A stretch of DNA of 64,000 nucleotides from CAWAND01 sp963727915 (GTDB lineage Bacteria > Chloroflexota > Anaerolineae > Anaerolineales > E44-bin32): the NCBI GenBank assembly GCA_963727915.1, contig CAVSID010000001.1, forward strand, positions 620,001-684,000, read 5' to 3'. Under the pieces are notes generated by a model. That model was not told the DNA's origin and did not search any database. It saw only the letters and a list, made by a program, of their open reading frames with translations. Position numbers and translations under genes: made by a program. Shown one piece after another: positions 17,574 through 27,600 of this stretch. The stretch's first letter is position 1. Each line of letters starts with the position of its first letter.

Positions 17574-18862
17574 GGAAGCGGCCCTGGCTCAATCACGTCT
17601 ATTCCGCCCATCCATGGGCTGAGCACTTCTGGCACTGCCACACTGCCGTCCTCGCGCTGATAGTTCTCGAGGATGGCGATCACTGTGCGCGGCAGCGCCA
17701 GGCCTGATCCGTTGAGGGTATGCACGAATTCGGGCTTAGCATCGGCTTCGGGCCGGTAGCGCACATTGGCACGCCTCGCCTGGAAGGCCTCGCAGTTGCT
17801 GCAGGAACTGACCTCCAGCCATTCCCCAGACCCGGGCGCCCACATCTCCACGTCGTACTTCTTGGAAGCCACAAATCCCAGGTCGCCGGTCACCATCTCT
17901 ACCACCCGGTGGGGGATTTCCAAAGCGCGGCAGATATCCTCGGCGTTATCGAGCAGGGATTCCAGTTCGGCATAGGAAGTCTCGGGCGTGGTGAACTTGT
18001 ACATCTCCACCTTGTCGAACTGGTGACCGCGCTTGATGCCGCGAACATCACGCCCGGCCGAGAACTTCTCCCTCCGAAAGCAGGGTGTGTAAGCGACGTA
18101 CTTGCGAGGCAAATCGACCGCATCCAGGATTTCGTCCCGGTGCAGATTTGTCAGGGGGATCTCGGCCGTGCCGACCCACCATAAATCCTCCTCGGCATCA
18201 TGGTAGATGTTGTCCCTGAACTTGGGCAGCTGTCCGGCGCCGTACATGCACATCTCTTTCACCACAAACGGCGGATAGACCTCCAGGTAGCCATGTTGGC
18301 GGACATGCGTGTCCAGCATCCAGTTGATGAGCGCCCGCTCGAGCCGCGCTCCGGCCCCGTACATCACATAGAACCGGCTCCCCGAAAGCTTGACGCCGCG
18401 CTCGAAATCGATCACACCCAACGCCGGGCCCAAATCCCAGTGCGGTTTGGGGTCAAAACCCATCGTCTCGGCCGTCTTGGGCTCGCCCTCTGTGCGGATC
18501 ACAGCGTTCTGGCTCTCGTCGGCGCCCTCGGGGACACTCTCGTGGGGCAGGTTGGGCACCTGGTACATGGCCTCTTCTAGCGCCTGATCGATCTCTCTCA
18601 GCCGGGAGTCGAGCTGGCCGATCTTGTCGTTGACCCCACGCATGGCATCAATCTGACGTTGGCGCTCAGCCTGATCCTTCATCTTGCCGATCTTCTCAGA
18701 TGTGACGTTGCGTTCGTGGCGCAGTCCCTCTAGCTCGGTAAGCACCTCGCGCCGATCTTCATCCAGGCGCAGGATGTCATCGATGGGCGCCTCCACGTGC
18801 AGCTTGTCCATGGCCGCCTTGACGGCCTCGGGTGCCTCGCGTAACGTGCGCAGGTCCAGCAT
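17570..18862 (-). CDS. serS: seryl-tRNA synthetase
   Basis: Charges tRNA-Ser (and tRNA-Sec) with serine; cytoplasmic class II synthetase of 430 residues. An N-terminal antiparallel coiled coil (residues about 25-110, DEDRREVLTELEGLRHERN...LREIDQALEEAM) contacts the tRNA long arm. Catalytic motif 2 is YTPCFRREKFSAGRDVRGIKR with GTAEIPLTNLHRDE before it, and motif 3 is NGSGLALPRTVIAILENYQ. The ATG at 18862 has GGAGGTGG 6 nt upstream. Expression is very likely controlled by the T-box leader at 18890-19165. Confidence 0.97.
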   Translation of the reverse strand: MLDLRTLREAPEAVKAAMDKLHVEAPIDDILRLDEDRREVLTELEGLRHERNVTSEKIGKMKDQAERQRQIDAMRGVNDKIGQLDSRLREIDQALEEAMYQVPNLPHESVPEGADESQNAVIRTEGEPKTAETMGFDPKPHWDLGPALGVIDFERGVKLSGSRFYVMYGAGARLERALINWMLDTHVRQHGYLEVYPPFVVKEMCMYGAGQLPKFRDNIYHDAEEDLWWVGTAEIPLTNLHRDEILDAVDLPRKYVAYTPCFRREKFSAGRDVRGIKRGHQFDKVEMYKFTTPETSYAELESLLDNAEDICRALEIPHRVVEMVTGDLGFVASKKYDVEMWAPGSGEWLEVSSCSNCEAFQARRANVRYRPEADAKPEFVHTLNGSGLALPRTVIAILENYQREDGSVAVPEVLSPWMGGIDVIEPGPLP

Positions 18863-18889
18863 GCTCCACCTCCTCGCGGCAATTCAAAA

Positions 18890-18918
18890 CGCCCCCTCGT
18901 CTGCAGGACGAGGGGGCG
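18890..18918 (-). terminator. T-box leader terminator hairpin
   Basis: A perfect 12-bp stem (CGCCCCCTCGTC with GACGAGGGGGCG) and 5-nt loop, followed on the minus strand by TTTTG. It overlaps the antiterminator partner region of the T-box, as expected for transcription control of serS. Confidence 0.85.
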
Positions 18919-19165
18919 CTCGTGGTGCCACCTGCTTTTGCCGGAGATCCGGCCTCGTTCCGCTGTACCGGGCGGACCCGTTCCCTTACGGCGGATGCCC
19001 ATCCGCCCCTGCGGGTTTGGCGTGATCTCCTGCATCGAGACCGGCGGAGGGGATTCCATCGAGTTGCCCCGCCGGCTCCCACCACCCGCCGGCTCTCTGG
19101 AGAGGCTTCCCGTGTACTGGGCTCCGCGCTCGCCCCAGTCTGCGCCTCGTGCGCACAGTTATGTT
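18890..19165 (-). ncRNA. T-box riboswitch upstream of serS
   Basis: The minus-strand leader carries the T-box core AGGTGGCACCACG (18921-18933), directly before a 12-bp terminator. Upstream, AGAGAGCCGG followed by GGTGGTGGGAGCC is the stem I AG-bulge and distal loop. GGAATCC at 19051-19057 has the arrangement seen before specifier codons, giving UCC, a serine codon. T-boxes read the charging state of the matching tRNA: uncharged tRNA-Ser would stabilise the antiterminator and allow serS transcription. The specifier assignment is inference from position and motif. Confidence 0.9.
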
Positions 19166-19171
19166 CCTGCG

Positions 19172-19200
19172 ATTATACGGCGAAGTCCGGTCGGGCTCAA
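19172..19200 (-). promoter_or_regulatory. serS T-box promoter
   Basis: TTGAGC (19195-19200), a 17-nt spacer and a perfect TATAAT (19172-19177) on the minus strand, placing the transcript start just before the T-box leader. Confidence 0.8.
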
Positions 19201-19298
19201 CCCTTGGTCGGGTCATCGGTCTTGCCGGATACAGCCGCCGAAGGTAGGATACATCCCTCCCGCATCGTCGCCAAACCTGCCATGTTTACGGAGCACGA

Positions 19299-19317
19299 TT
19301 TGTGACGCTTTTCACAA
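19299..19317. promoter_or_regulatory. CRP/Rex-like palindrome overlapping a start codon
   Basis: TTTGTGA-CGCTTT-TCACAA. The GTG inside its left arm (19302) is the likely start codon of the following membrane protein, so binding here would block transcription or translation initiation. It is also about 100 nt upstream of the divergent serS promoter. Confidence 0.5.
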
Positions 19318-20414
19318 TCATTCGAGGTGGCATATTCCTCTTGGGACTGTATCTCGTGGGCATGACCCTGAGCGCCGCCGTCCTGACCTTCGTTCTGCCC
19401 CGCAGCGCCAACGTCCGCTTGACACGCTGGATCGTGCGCGGCCTGTACCTGCCCTTCCGATGGCGGGCGGATCGCAGCCGGACCTACGAAGAGCGAGATC
19501 GGGTCATGGCCCTTTACGGTCCGCTGATCCTGCTGGCGCAGCCGGTGGTATGGGTCATGATTGTGCTGGTCGGCTTTATGGGAATGTACTGGGCAATCTC
19601 GTTGATGGATTGGGCGGAGGCATTCCGGCTGAGCGGGGCGTCCCTCTTCACGCTTGGGTCAACCAGCGCGCCCGGTCTGGCGGCCACAGCGCTCACTTTC
19701 AGCGAGGCCGCCATCGGGCTGGGTCTGATCGCGCTCCTGATCGCCTATCTGCCGGCGATCTACACCGCCTTCTCACGCCGGGAAACAGCCGTGGCCATGC
19801 TTGAGATCCGGGCCGGCTCACCGCCTTCGGCCACTATCCTGATCGAACGCGCCCACCGTCTTGACCGACTTGACAAGCTCCATGCTCAGTGGCTCGACTG
19901 GGAATTCTGGTTCACCGAGATCGAGGAGACGCATACCTCCCTCTCGGCCCTCGTGTTCTTCCGCTCGCCGCAGGGGGACCGTTCGTGGGTGACCGCCGCC
20001 GGGGCCGTGCTGGACGCTGCCTCGTTGGCAGCCTCAACGCTGGACATCCCCAAGGACGTTCAGGCCGATCTGTGCATCCGGTCGGGCTATCTTGCCCTGC
20101 GCAGGATCGCTGACTTCTTCGAGATTGCCTACGATGCCAACCCGGGTGCCGACGATCCGATCAGCATCTCCAGAGCCGAGTTCGATGCCGCCTGCCGCGA
20201 GCTCGAAGGCCAGGGAGTTCCCCTCAAGCCTGATCGAGATCAGGCTTGGCGAGACTATCGCGGCTGGCGCGTCAACTATGACACCCCGCTCCTAGCCCTG
20301 GCCGGGTTGACCATGGCACCCTATGCGCCCTGGATTTCGGATCGGTCTCTTCGCGGGGTGCGCGTGCCCAGGCAACCCTGGCACGATGAAGCCGGGGCTA
20401 CGCAGCAAGGCTAG
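19302..20414 (+). CDS. membrane protein with an ion-channel-like pore segment, unknown function
   Basis: 370 residues; start GTG with GGAG 8 nt upstream. Hydrophobic segments lie at about residues 8-30, 74-98 and 137-153. Between the last two, FRLSGASLFTLGSTSAPG resembles the pore helix and selectivity loop of two-helix ion channels (usually T-x-G-x-G). The resemblance is weak: the glycine signature is TLGST. Residues from about 170 are soluble and cytoplasmic (MLEIRAGSPPSATILIERAH...WLDWEFWFTEIEETHTSLSALVFFRSP), resembling the long C-terminal part of conserved uncharacterised membrane proteins. No family name is certain. It converges with the aquaporin gene. Confidence 0.6.
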   Translation: MTLFTIIRGGIFLLGLYLVGMTLSAAVLTFVLPRSANVRLTRWIVRGLYLPFRWRADRSRTYEERDRVMALYGPLILLAQPVVWVMIVLVGFMGMYWAISLMDWAEAFRLSGASLFTLGSTSAPGLAATALTFSEAAIGLGLIALLIAYLPAIYTAFSRRETAVAMLEIRAGSPPSATILIERAHRLDRLDKLHAQWLDWEFWFTEIEETHTSLSALVFFRSPQGDRSWVTAAGAVLDAASLAASTLDIPKDVQADLCIRSGYLALRRIADFFEIAYDANPGADDPISISRAEFDAACRELEGQGVPLKPDRDQAWRDYRGWRVNYDTPLLALAGLTMAPYAPWISDRSLRGVRVPRQPWHDEAGATQQG

Positions 20415-20415
20415 C

Positions 20416-21048
20416 CTACCGCTCCAGACTCCAATCCAACAGCGCCGCCAGGCCGGCCCCAAGGGCCGGGCCAGCCAGGTAGACCCATAGGTCGGCGAAG
20501 TTTCCGGTCGCAATCGCCGGCCCAAGCGTCCTGGCCGGGTTGAGCGAAGCCCCGGTCAGCGGACCGCCCATCAGGATGGCTGCCGCCAGAGTCAAGCCGA
20601 TGACCAGCGGCCCGGCCTCGCCCAGCGTCTTGCGTATCGCCGTCCGCAGCACGGCCGTGGCCAAGAAGAAGGTCAAGGTCGCCTCGATCACCACGCCTTG
20701 GGTCTGGTTAACCGCACCTAGCGTCGTCGCGCCCAGTCCGCTTCCAGGGCCGCCCAGCACGAATCGCAAAACCAGTGCCGCCGCAACCGCCCCCAGGACC
20801 TGAACCACCCAATAGGCCACCGCCTTGCCGGCGCTGATCTCGTTTCGGATCCAGACGGCTAGGGTCACGGCCGGGTTGACATGCGCCCCCGACACCGATC
20901 CAAGTGCCGCCACGATCACGGTCAAGATGAGGCCGTGGGCAAGAGCCACCCCCACCAGCCCGCCTGTGCCGACGGCGACGGCGCCGGCCCCTATGAACAC
21001 CAGGCCGAACGTGCCGGCGAACTCAGCGATCAACGGTTTTGAGTCCAA
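20416..21048 (-). CDS. aquaporin / MIP family channel
   Basis: 210 residues with six membrane helices and both half-helix motifs: GAHVNPAVTLAVW (first NPA) and GASLNPARTLGPA (second NPA, with the conserved Arg). The N-terminus PLIAEFAGTFGLVFIGAGAVA is typical. It passes water or small neutral solutes across the cytoplasmic membrane; the Leu-rich selectivity region does not let me choose between water and glycerol. It sits immediately after UbiA on the same strand (36 nt), possibly co-transcribed. Confidence 0.92.
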   Translation of the reverse strand: MDSKPLIAEFAGTFGLVFIGAGAVAVGTGGLVGVALAHGLILTVIVAALGSVSGAHVNPAVTLAVWIRNEISAGKAVAYWVVQVLGAVAAALVLRFVLGGPGSGLGATTLGAVNQTQGVVIEATLTFFLATAVLRTAIRKTLGEAGPLVIGLTLAAAILMGGPLTGASLNPARTLGPAIATGNFADLWVYLAGPALGAGLAALLDWSLER

Positions 21049-21084
21049 GATTTGCCCCTCCTGCTCCCCAGATTGCCGATTCCA

Positions 21085-22104
21085 TTATCCCAAACCCAGG
21101 CCGTGCACGACAGGTGGCACGACCCAGTTCAGGACCAGACCGAGCACGAACAAACCGCCAGCCAGCTTGTTGTGATAGAAGGCCGCCGAGACATACCAAA
21201 GCGGCCAGACCGGGTAGTCTTTCGGCGGCGCCTCCGGCTTGGGTTCTCGATAGATCTTCAGCACGGACACCAACCTCGGGACGGCCAAGAAGACGAGCAA
21301 GACCCACAGGCCGACATCACCCACCAGCACCAATCCCACGACCGCCACATAGTAGAAAACCATCAAGCCGGCGTTCAGGATACGAGAAGTTCGATCACCC
21401 ATCAGCACCGGCAGTGTGTGAATTCCCTTCTCTTTGTCGACCTCAAGCTTGTCGATGTGCTTGCCCATCAGCACGGTCGTCACCACCAAGGCGTACGGAA
21501 TGCAAGCCAGCCAGACACTGGCGGGAGGCATACTCCCAGAGGCCGCGAAGAATGTGCCGCCGATCATCAAGGGGCCCCACACCAGGAAGACCGCCGGTTC
21601 CCCCAATCCATGATGCTTGAGTTTGATCGGAGGGGCGACGTAGAACACGCTGATGAAGAGTCCCAGGAGGGCGAAGATCACCACCGGCCAGCCCGCCATC
21701 ACGGTCAGCGTGAACAGAATGACGGCGTCCACCAGGTTGACCAGTAGGATGGCGGTCAGCAGCCCGCGCTTGGAAACCAATCCAGCCAGCACCGGATGCG
21801 GCGCGTACAGAGCGCGGGTGTATTCATCGGTGTCGACACCGCCTTCCATGTCGAAGTAGTCGTTGATCATGTTGTTGGCGGCATGGGCCAGCACCAAGCC
21901 CACGAAGGCCAGTGCAAAGCGCAGCCAGCTCATGCTCGGCGCCAGCTGTGCCGCCAGCAGGCCGCCGATCAAGCCTGAGGTCATGGTCATCGAAAACACG
22001 GCTGCCCGGGTGATAATCAACCAGCGGCTGACACCGTCCATGCGCCTGTCCGGAGACAGGTTGGCCGTGTCAATCACTTCTTTCCAATTTGATACCAGGG
22101 ACAT
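21085..22104 (-). CDS. UbiA family prenyltransferase
   Basis: An integral membrane aromatic prenyltransferase of about 339 residues with eight to nine helices. The two Asp-rich motifs are NNMINDYFDMEGGVDTDEYT and DKLEVDKEKGIHTLPVLMGD, the Mg-prenyl-diphosphate sites. Start chosen at ATG 22104 (MSLVSNWKEVIDTANL), preceded by AGGAG. The substrate could be a quinone head group (MenA- or UbiA-like), a chlorin or another ring; no neighbouring quinone gene settles this. Confidence 0.85.
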   Translation of the reverse strand: MSLVSNWKEVIDTANLSPDRRMDGVSRWLIITRAAVFSMTMTSGLIGGLLAAQLAPSMSWLRFALAFVGLVLAHAANNMINDYFDMEGGVDTDEYTRALYAPHPVLAGLVSKRGLLTAILLVNLVDAVILFTLTVMAGWPVVIFALLGLFISVFYVAPPIKLKHHGLGEPAVFLVWGPLMIGGTFFAASGSMPPASVWLACIPYALVVTTVLMGKHIDKLEVDKEKGIHTLPVLMGDRTSRILNAGLMVFYYVAVVGLVLVGDVGLWVLLVFLAVPRLVSVLKIYREPKPEAPPKDYPVWPLWYVSAAFYHNKLAGGLFVLGLVLNWVVPPVVHGLGLG

Positions 22105-22208
22105 TGGATACTCCTGCAAAGCCGGCTGCACTCAGGTTTTCGCTGAAACCAAATATCGACCAGACGAAGCCTATTCTATCGCGCCGGCCCTGAGCTCGCC
22201 GACCAGGA

Positions 22209-22217
22209 TGGTAGAAT
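22209..22217 (+). promoter_or_regulatory. extended -10 promoter TGGTAGAAT
   Basis: TGGTAGAAT, 36 nt before the thiolase start, in the gap divergent from the UbiA gene. Confidence 0.5.
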
Positions 22218-22252
22218 CTCGGCCACGTCCGCCCCCGGGAGGAACTTCCCAT

Positions 22253-23474
22253 ATGCCTGAAGCGGTGATCGTCTCGGCCGTCCGCACGCCCATTGGCGCC
22301 CACGGGGGAGCATTGGCACCTGTGCGACCGGACGACATGGCGGCGCTCGTCATCGCCGAAGCCGTCCGGCGTGCCGGCGTCGACCCAATGCAGCTCGAGG
22401 AAGTCTACCTCGGCTGTGCCAACCAGGCCGGCGAGGACAATCGCAATGTCGCCCGCATGGCTGCCTTGCTGGCCGGCCTGCCCGTCGACGTCGCCGCCGT
22501 CACCTTCAATCGCCTGTGCGCTTCCGGCTTGCAGGCCGTCAACGCCGCCTATCGGGCGATCAAGGCCGGCGAAGGTCAGGCGTTTGTGGCCGGCGGCGTG
22601 GAGAGCATGTCCCGCGCCCCGTACGCCGTCCCCAAACCCGAGCTGGCATACCCATGGGGCAATCTGACCGCCTGGGACACAACCCTCGGCTGGCGCTTCC
22701 CCAACTCCAGACTAAAGGCGATGTACGGCAACGACTCGATGGGCGAGACCGCCGAGAACATCTTCGAGATGACGGAGGACATCGGCCGCGAAGCTCAGGA
22801 CGCGTTTGCCCTGGAAAGCCACAGACGGGCGATCGACGCCATCGATTCGGGGAAGTTCGCGGAAGAAATCGTCCCCGTGGCCGTCCCGCAGCGGAAGGGC
22901 GATCCGATCTTGGTGGTCACCGACGAACGGCCCCGCCGCGACACGACACTGGAGGCCCTCGCCCGCCTGCGCCCCGCCTTCCGAGAGCACGGTACGGTCA
23001 CGGCCGGCAACGCTTCCGGCATCAATGACGGTGCGGCTGCCCTGGTTATCATGAGCGCCGAGGCGGCCGACGCAGCTGGCATCCAGCCGATGGCCCGCGT
23101 CGTGTCGTCCGCCGCCGCAGGCGTGGACCCCCGCACGATGGGCCTGGGCCCAATTCCCGCCACTCGCAAGGCCCTGGCCAGGGCGGACCTCAGCCTGGAC
23201 GACATCGGTCTGATTGAGCTCAACGAAGCCTTCGCTGTTCAGTCTCTGGCGGTGATGCGCGAGCTTGGTTTGCGACATGAGATCACCAACGTCAACGGCG
23301 GGGCCATCGCCCTTGGCCATCCCCTGGGGTTGTTCCGGAGCGCGCATCCTGACCACTTTGCTGCACGAAATGAGGCGCCGGGCGCCGGAGCAGCCGCGCC
23401 CATACTATGGCTTGGCCACACTCTGCGTGGGCGTTGGCCAGGGGGAGGCCACCATCGTCGAGTGGCTCGGCTAG
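22253..23474 (+). CDS. thiolase (acetyl-CoA acyltransferase / 3-oxoadipyl-CoA thiolase family; one frame break)
   Basis: Cleaves or forms beta-ketoacyl-CoA; cytoplasmic. Start ATG 22253 (MPEAVIVSAVRTPIG), GGGAGG upstream. The nucleophilic Cys is in FNRLCASGLQAVNAA, followed by VAGGVESMSRAPY, ELNEAFAVQSL and the GGAIALGHPLG motif. An extra T near 23332 shifts the frame; the other frame gives CSGARILTTLLHEMRRR with the second catalytic Cys, then LATLCVGVGQGEATIVEW to the stop. The CANQAGEDNRNVARMAALLAGLP stretch resembles PcaF/PaaJ thiolases of aromatic degradation, but general fatty-acid use is equally possible. Confidence 0.9.
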
Positions 23475-23489
23475 GCCCCTGAACCCGAC

Positions 23490-24494
23490 GTGAAGATCCT
23501 TGTCACCGGAGCATCTGGGTTCCTCGGATCCCAACTTTGTCGAGCGCTTGTGGCGCAGGGTCATGACGTGCGCGCCTTGGTGCGATCATCCAGCCCTCGA
23601 CTAGCTCTGCAGGGCCTCACGCTGGACTTTGCCCTGGGCGACCTGTTCGACAAGGCCTCGCTCGAGGCTGCCGCCGATGGCATGGAGGTCGTCTTTCATT
23701 GTGCCGGACAGGTCGCCCAGTGGCGCAGAGCCGACGACATGATCGCCAGCCATATCCAAGGGACGCGCCATGTGCTGTCGGCTGCTCGAAGCAGCGGCGT
23801 CCAGCGCTTGATCTACACCTCGTCGGTCGCCTCCCTGGGGCTTCCCAGTGGTGGACCCGGCCCCGACCGACAATTCCCGCCCATGGACGAGTCCCACGTC
23901 TGGAACACGACCCGCAGCGTTTGGCCCTACGGCTACGCAAAACACATGGCCGAGCAGGAAGTCTTCAAGGCGGTCGATGGCGGACTGGCCGCCGTCGTCC
24001 TCAATCCGTCGGTAGTGCTCGGCAGTGGCGACGTGCACCGTTACCATGTCGGGTTGGTGGGCCGGATGCTGGCCGGGCGCCTGCCGCCCGTGGCACCGCC
24101 TGGGGGCTTGAACGCCATCCACATTGATGACGTTGTGGCCGGCCACCTGGCCGCGCTCGAGCGCGGCCGACCGGGCCGTCGCTACATCTTGGGCGGCGAA
24201 AACATGACTCACGCCAAGCTGCTCGAGCAGGTTTCCCATGCGCTGGGACGGCCTGGCCCCCGGCTGCGCGTGCCCGGGATGCCTTTGCGCCTGCTCGGTC
24301 GCGCTGCACAGGACGTGAGCGGTTGGATGCCTGTTCCCACGTGGCTGGGCCTGTTTGCCATGGCCGGCCTTCACTTCTACTACGACGGAAGCCTCGCCCG
24401 CGACGAACTCGGATTCGTGGCCCAGCATGCCATTTCGGAGGCCCTGAATCAGGCGGTGGCCTGGTTTAGATCACACGGCCAAGAACTGGACTGA
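23490..24494 (+). CDS. NAD-dependent epimerase/dehydratase (extended SDR)
   Basis: 334 residues, start GTG 23490 (MKILVTGASGFLGSQLCRAL). The Rossmann motif is TGASGFLG, and the catalytic Tyr-Lys are in WPYGYAKHMAEQEVF. NPSVVLGSGDVHRYHVGLV and LNAIHIDDVVAGHLAALERG fit the subgroup of atypical and 3-beta-hydroxysteroid-dehydrogenase-like SDRs. The substrate is probably a sugar nucleotide, flavonoid-type or hopanoid/steroid-type alcohol; nothing around it decides. It follows the thiolase by 15 nt and may be on its transcript. Confidence 0.85.
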   Translation: MKILVTGASGFLGSQLCRALVAQGHDVRALVRSSSPRLALQGLTLDFALGDLFDKASLEAAADGMEVVFHCAGQVAQWRRADDMIASHIQGTRHVLSAARSSGVQRLIYTSSVASLGLPSGGPGPDRQFPPMDESHVWNTTRSVWPYGYAKHMAEQEVFKAVDGGLAAVVLNPSVVLGSGDVHRYHVGLVGRMLAGRLPPVAPPGGLNAIHIDDVVAGHLAALERGRPGRRYILGGENMTHAKLLEQVSHALGRPGPRLRVPGMPLRLLGRAAQDVSGWMPVPTWLGLFAMAGLHFYYDGSLARDELGFVAQHAISEALNQAVAWFRSHGQELD

Positions 24495-24516
24495 ACTCCC
24501 TGCAGGGGCAGGTGAA

Positions 24517-24544
24517 TTGCACTCGGGCACAGGGGATGTACACT
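24517..24544 (+). promoter_or_regulatory. possible promoter of the histidine kinase
   Basis: TTGCAC, 16-nt spacer, TACACT; a moderate match lying 70 nt before the kinase start. Confidence 0.3.
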
Positions 24545-24613
24545 ATTTGCGTCAACCGTGCCGGCATCCGGCGGCGCTCGTCCCGTGCGGCTGCCTGACC
24601 GACAGGTGCGTGT

Positions 24614-27600
24614 ATGTCCTGGCCCAAGTGGCTGACCCGCAGGCGGAATCCGCAGCGGACACCATTTCAGACCAACCTGATCTCTGTCCTTCACGCCGCA
24701 GCAGGTGTGGCTCGGCGTGCCACCTCGACCGAGGCGGATGTCCTGCGGGCCGTCTCAGAAGAGCTGCGCCAACTAAAACTCATCGGCGGAGTGCTGCTCC
24801 TCGACGACCAGGGGTTTCTCGTCGTCCGCAACCGCGTCATCAGCCCGGTGGTCGACCTCACGCTTCGCCGACTCACTGGGCTCGAAATCCTTGGCTTTCG
24901 CTTCGACCCCAGCCGCGTTCCCAAGATCAAAGCCGCTCTCGATCTCGGCGAACCGATGTTCATCTCCGATCGCAAGGAGACCATTGCGCATATCGTCCCC
25001 GAAGGGCTCGGTCCCGTCTTGCCCACCATCCTGCGTCTCGTCGGCGGCGACACGCCTTCAATCGTCGCCCCGCTGATGGTCTCCGACCGCCCATTGGGCG
25101 TGATCACGGTCAACGCCGCCTGGCTCACGGAAGATGATCTGCCTTTGCTGACGTCGTTGGCAGACCATGTGGCGATCGCACTCAGCCATGTCAAATCCCG
25201 CGAGGAGATGCGGGGCGCGCTCAGCCGAGAGCGGCTTCGCAACCAGGTCGCCGAGGCGGTGGCCAGCGCCTTTGACCTTTCGACCATCCTCGAACGCGTG
25301 ATCAAGATCGCCGTCACCGTCACCGACGCCCACGCCGGCGCCTTCGCCCTGATCGACGCCGAGGGTGACACCATCAAGTATCCCTACACCTTCGGCCTGC
25401 CAGATGAACTCAAGTTGAAGGACTCACCGCGCGGCACCGGCCTCGCTTGGGAACTCGTCCAACGCGGCGAGCCGATCATCCTAGATGAGTACGGCAGCCA
25501 CCTGCAGGCACTGGAGAACTGGGCCGGCGTTGGCCTACACGCATTCCTCGGCGTTCCCCTCTTGGCCGGCGACGAACCCGTGGGCGCCCTCGGCTTGTTC
25601 AAGACCCAGCCAGGAGAGACATTCCGCCAGGACCAGGTCGACATGACCCAGGCGATCGCCAACATGACCGCCATCGCCATCAAGAACGCCCGCCTGTACG
25701 ACGAAATCCGACAACGCGCCGAAGAGGCCCAGGCCCTCATCCGTACCTCACGTTCGATTTCAAGCTCGCTCGACCTGGAGACCGTCTTGCGGATGATTGT
25801 CGAGCAGGCCATGGAGCTTTTCCAGGCAGACGGCAGCCGCATCCACATGCTCGACCCACAACGGGGGACGCTGCGCTGCCTGGTGGCCATAGATCCCCAG
25901 GCCGAGTCGATGCTCGCTCTGGAGCTTGAACCTGGCGAGGGGCTGATCGGCCATGTGATGAACACCGGCAAACCCATGGTGATCAACGATCCTTCGTCGG
26001 ATCCTCGCAGCCGCCAGGTTCCAGGGACCCCGAGCGATGAGCCCGAATGCCTAGCGATGGCGCCTCTGCTCGCCAAGCAGCGGACGGTAGGCGTGATGGC
26101 GATCCGTCGTCTGGGTCTGGACCACCCGTTCACGTCGTCGGACATGGAGTTGTTGACCGCCTTCGCAGCCCAGGCAGCGGTGGCTATCGAGAATGCCGAT
26201 CTTTACGGCCAAATCGAGTCCCAGGCTCAACGCCTGGAGGGGGAGGTCATCGAAAGAACGCGTGATCTAGCTCTGTCCGAGGCACGATTCCGGGGCTTGC
26301 TGGAGACATCGCTGGCGGGAATAGCCCAGATCGACAGCCAGGGCAAGTTGACCTATGTCAACCGGGTGTTTTCCAGTCTGGTGGGCATCCCGGAACAGGA
26401 ACTTCAAGGCATGTCCATTCAGCAGGCCGCCCTCCAGGTCTTCCCGCCCGAGTTGAGGCAGGTGATGATCGATCGCCTTCGGCCGGACGCTGCCCTGAGC
26501 CTGCCCGCCCGGGAGATCTACGAAGTTGAAATCGCACGCCTGCCGTCGCTCATCATCCCGGTGATCTTTGGCGTCAATCGAATCGTCGACGAGGATGGGG
26601 AACCTCAAGGTACAACGGTGCTGATGCTCGACATCTCCGAAAGGAAGGCGCTCGAAACCGCGCTCCGCTCGGAACGTGATCGTCTCGATACGATCCTGTC
26701 GAGCATCGGCGATGCCGTGCTGGTGACCGACCCTGATGGCGTCGTTGAATACGCCAACCCAGCCTGGGAGCGCTTGAGCGGCTATGCCCAGCCCGAAGCC
26801 GTCGAGGGCGGGGCCGCTCTGGCTGACGAGAAGATCAATCCCGAGTCGGTCATCCTGGAGATGTGGGAAACCCTCAGGGCGGCCACGGCGTGGCATGGCG
26901 AGTTGGTCAACCGCAGGAAGGACGGAAGGACCTACGAAGTTGCCGCTACGATCACCCCGGTGCTGAGTGAAAGCAGGACGGTCGTGAACTACGTCGCTGT
27001 CCAACACGACATCAGCGCCCTCAAGGAATTGGACCGTCTCAAGTCCCAGTTCGTTTCCGACGTCTCGCACGAGCTCCGGACCCCGCTGACCAACATCCGC
27101 TTGTACGTTGACCTGCTGCGGGAAACCCGCGATGTGGAGCGGTCTTCCACCTACATTGATACCTTGACCCGCGAAAGCGAGCGGCTGGCCCACTTGATCG
27201 ACGACCTTCTCTCGCTGTCGAGATTGGAATCCGGATCGACACCCTTCCAGCCTCGACCGGTTGATCTCAACGAACTCCTGCAAGCCCTTTACAACGATCG
27301 CCGGGCTCTGGCGGCCAGCAAGGGCTTGATGCTGCTCATGGAATCCTCTCCCGACCTGCCCACAGCGATGGGCGACGAGCGGCTTCTCACCCAGGTCTTC
27401 ACCAACCTGCTGACCAACGCCATGAACTACACGCCGTCTGGCGGACGCATTACCCTCAGGACGAGCGCCAGGGACCGGTCGGGGCAGCCCTGGATAACAG
27501 CGGTCTTTGAAGATACGGGGATTGGGATAGCGACCGAGGAGCGCCCCAGGATTTTCGACCGTTTCTTCAGGGGCAAAGCCAGCTTGTCAACGGGCGCCCC

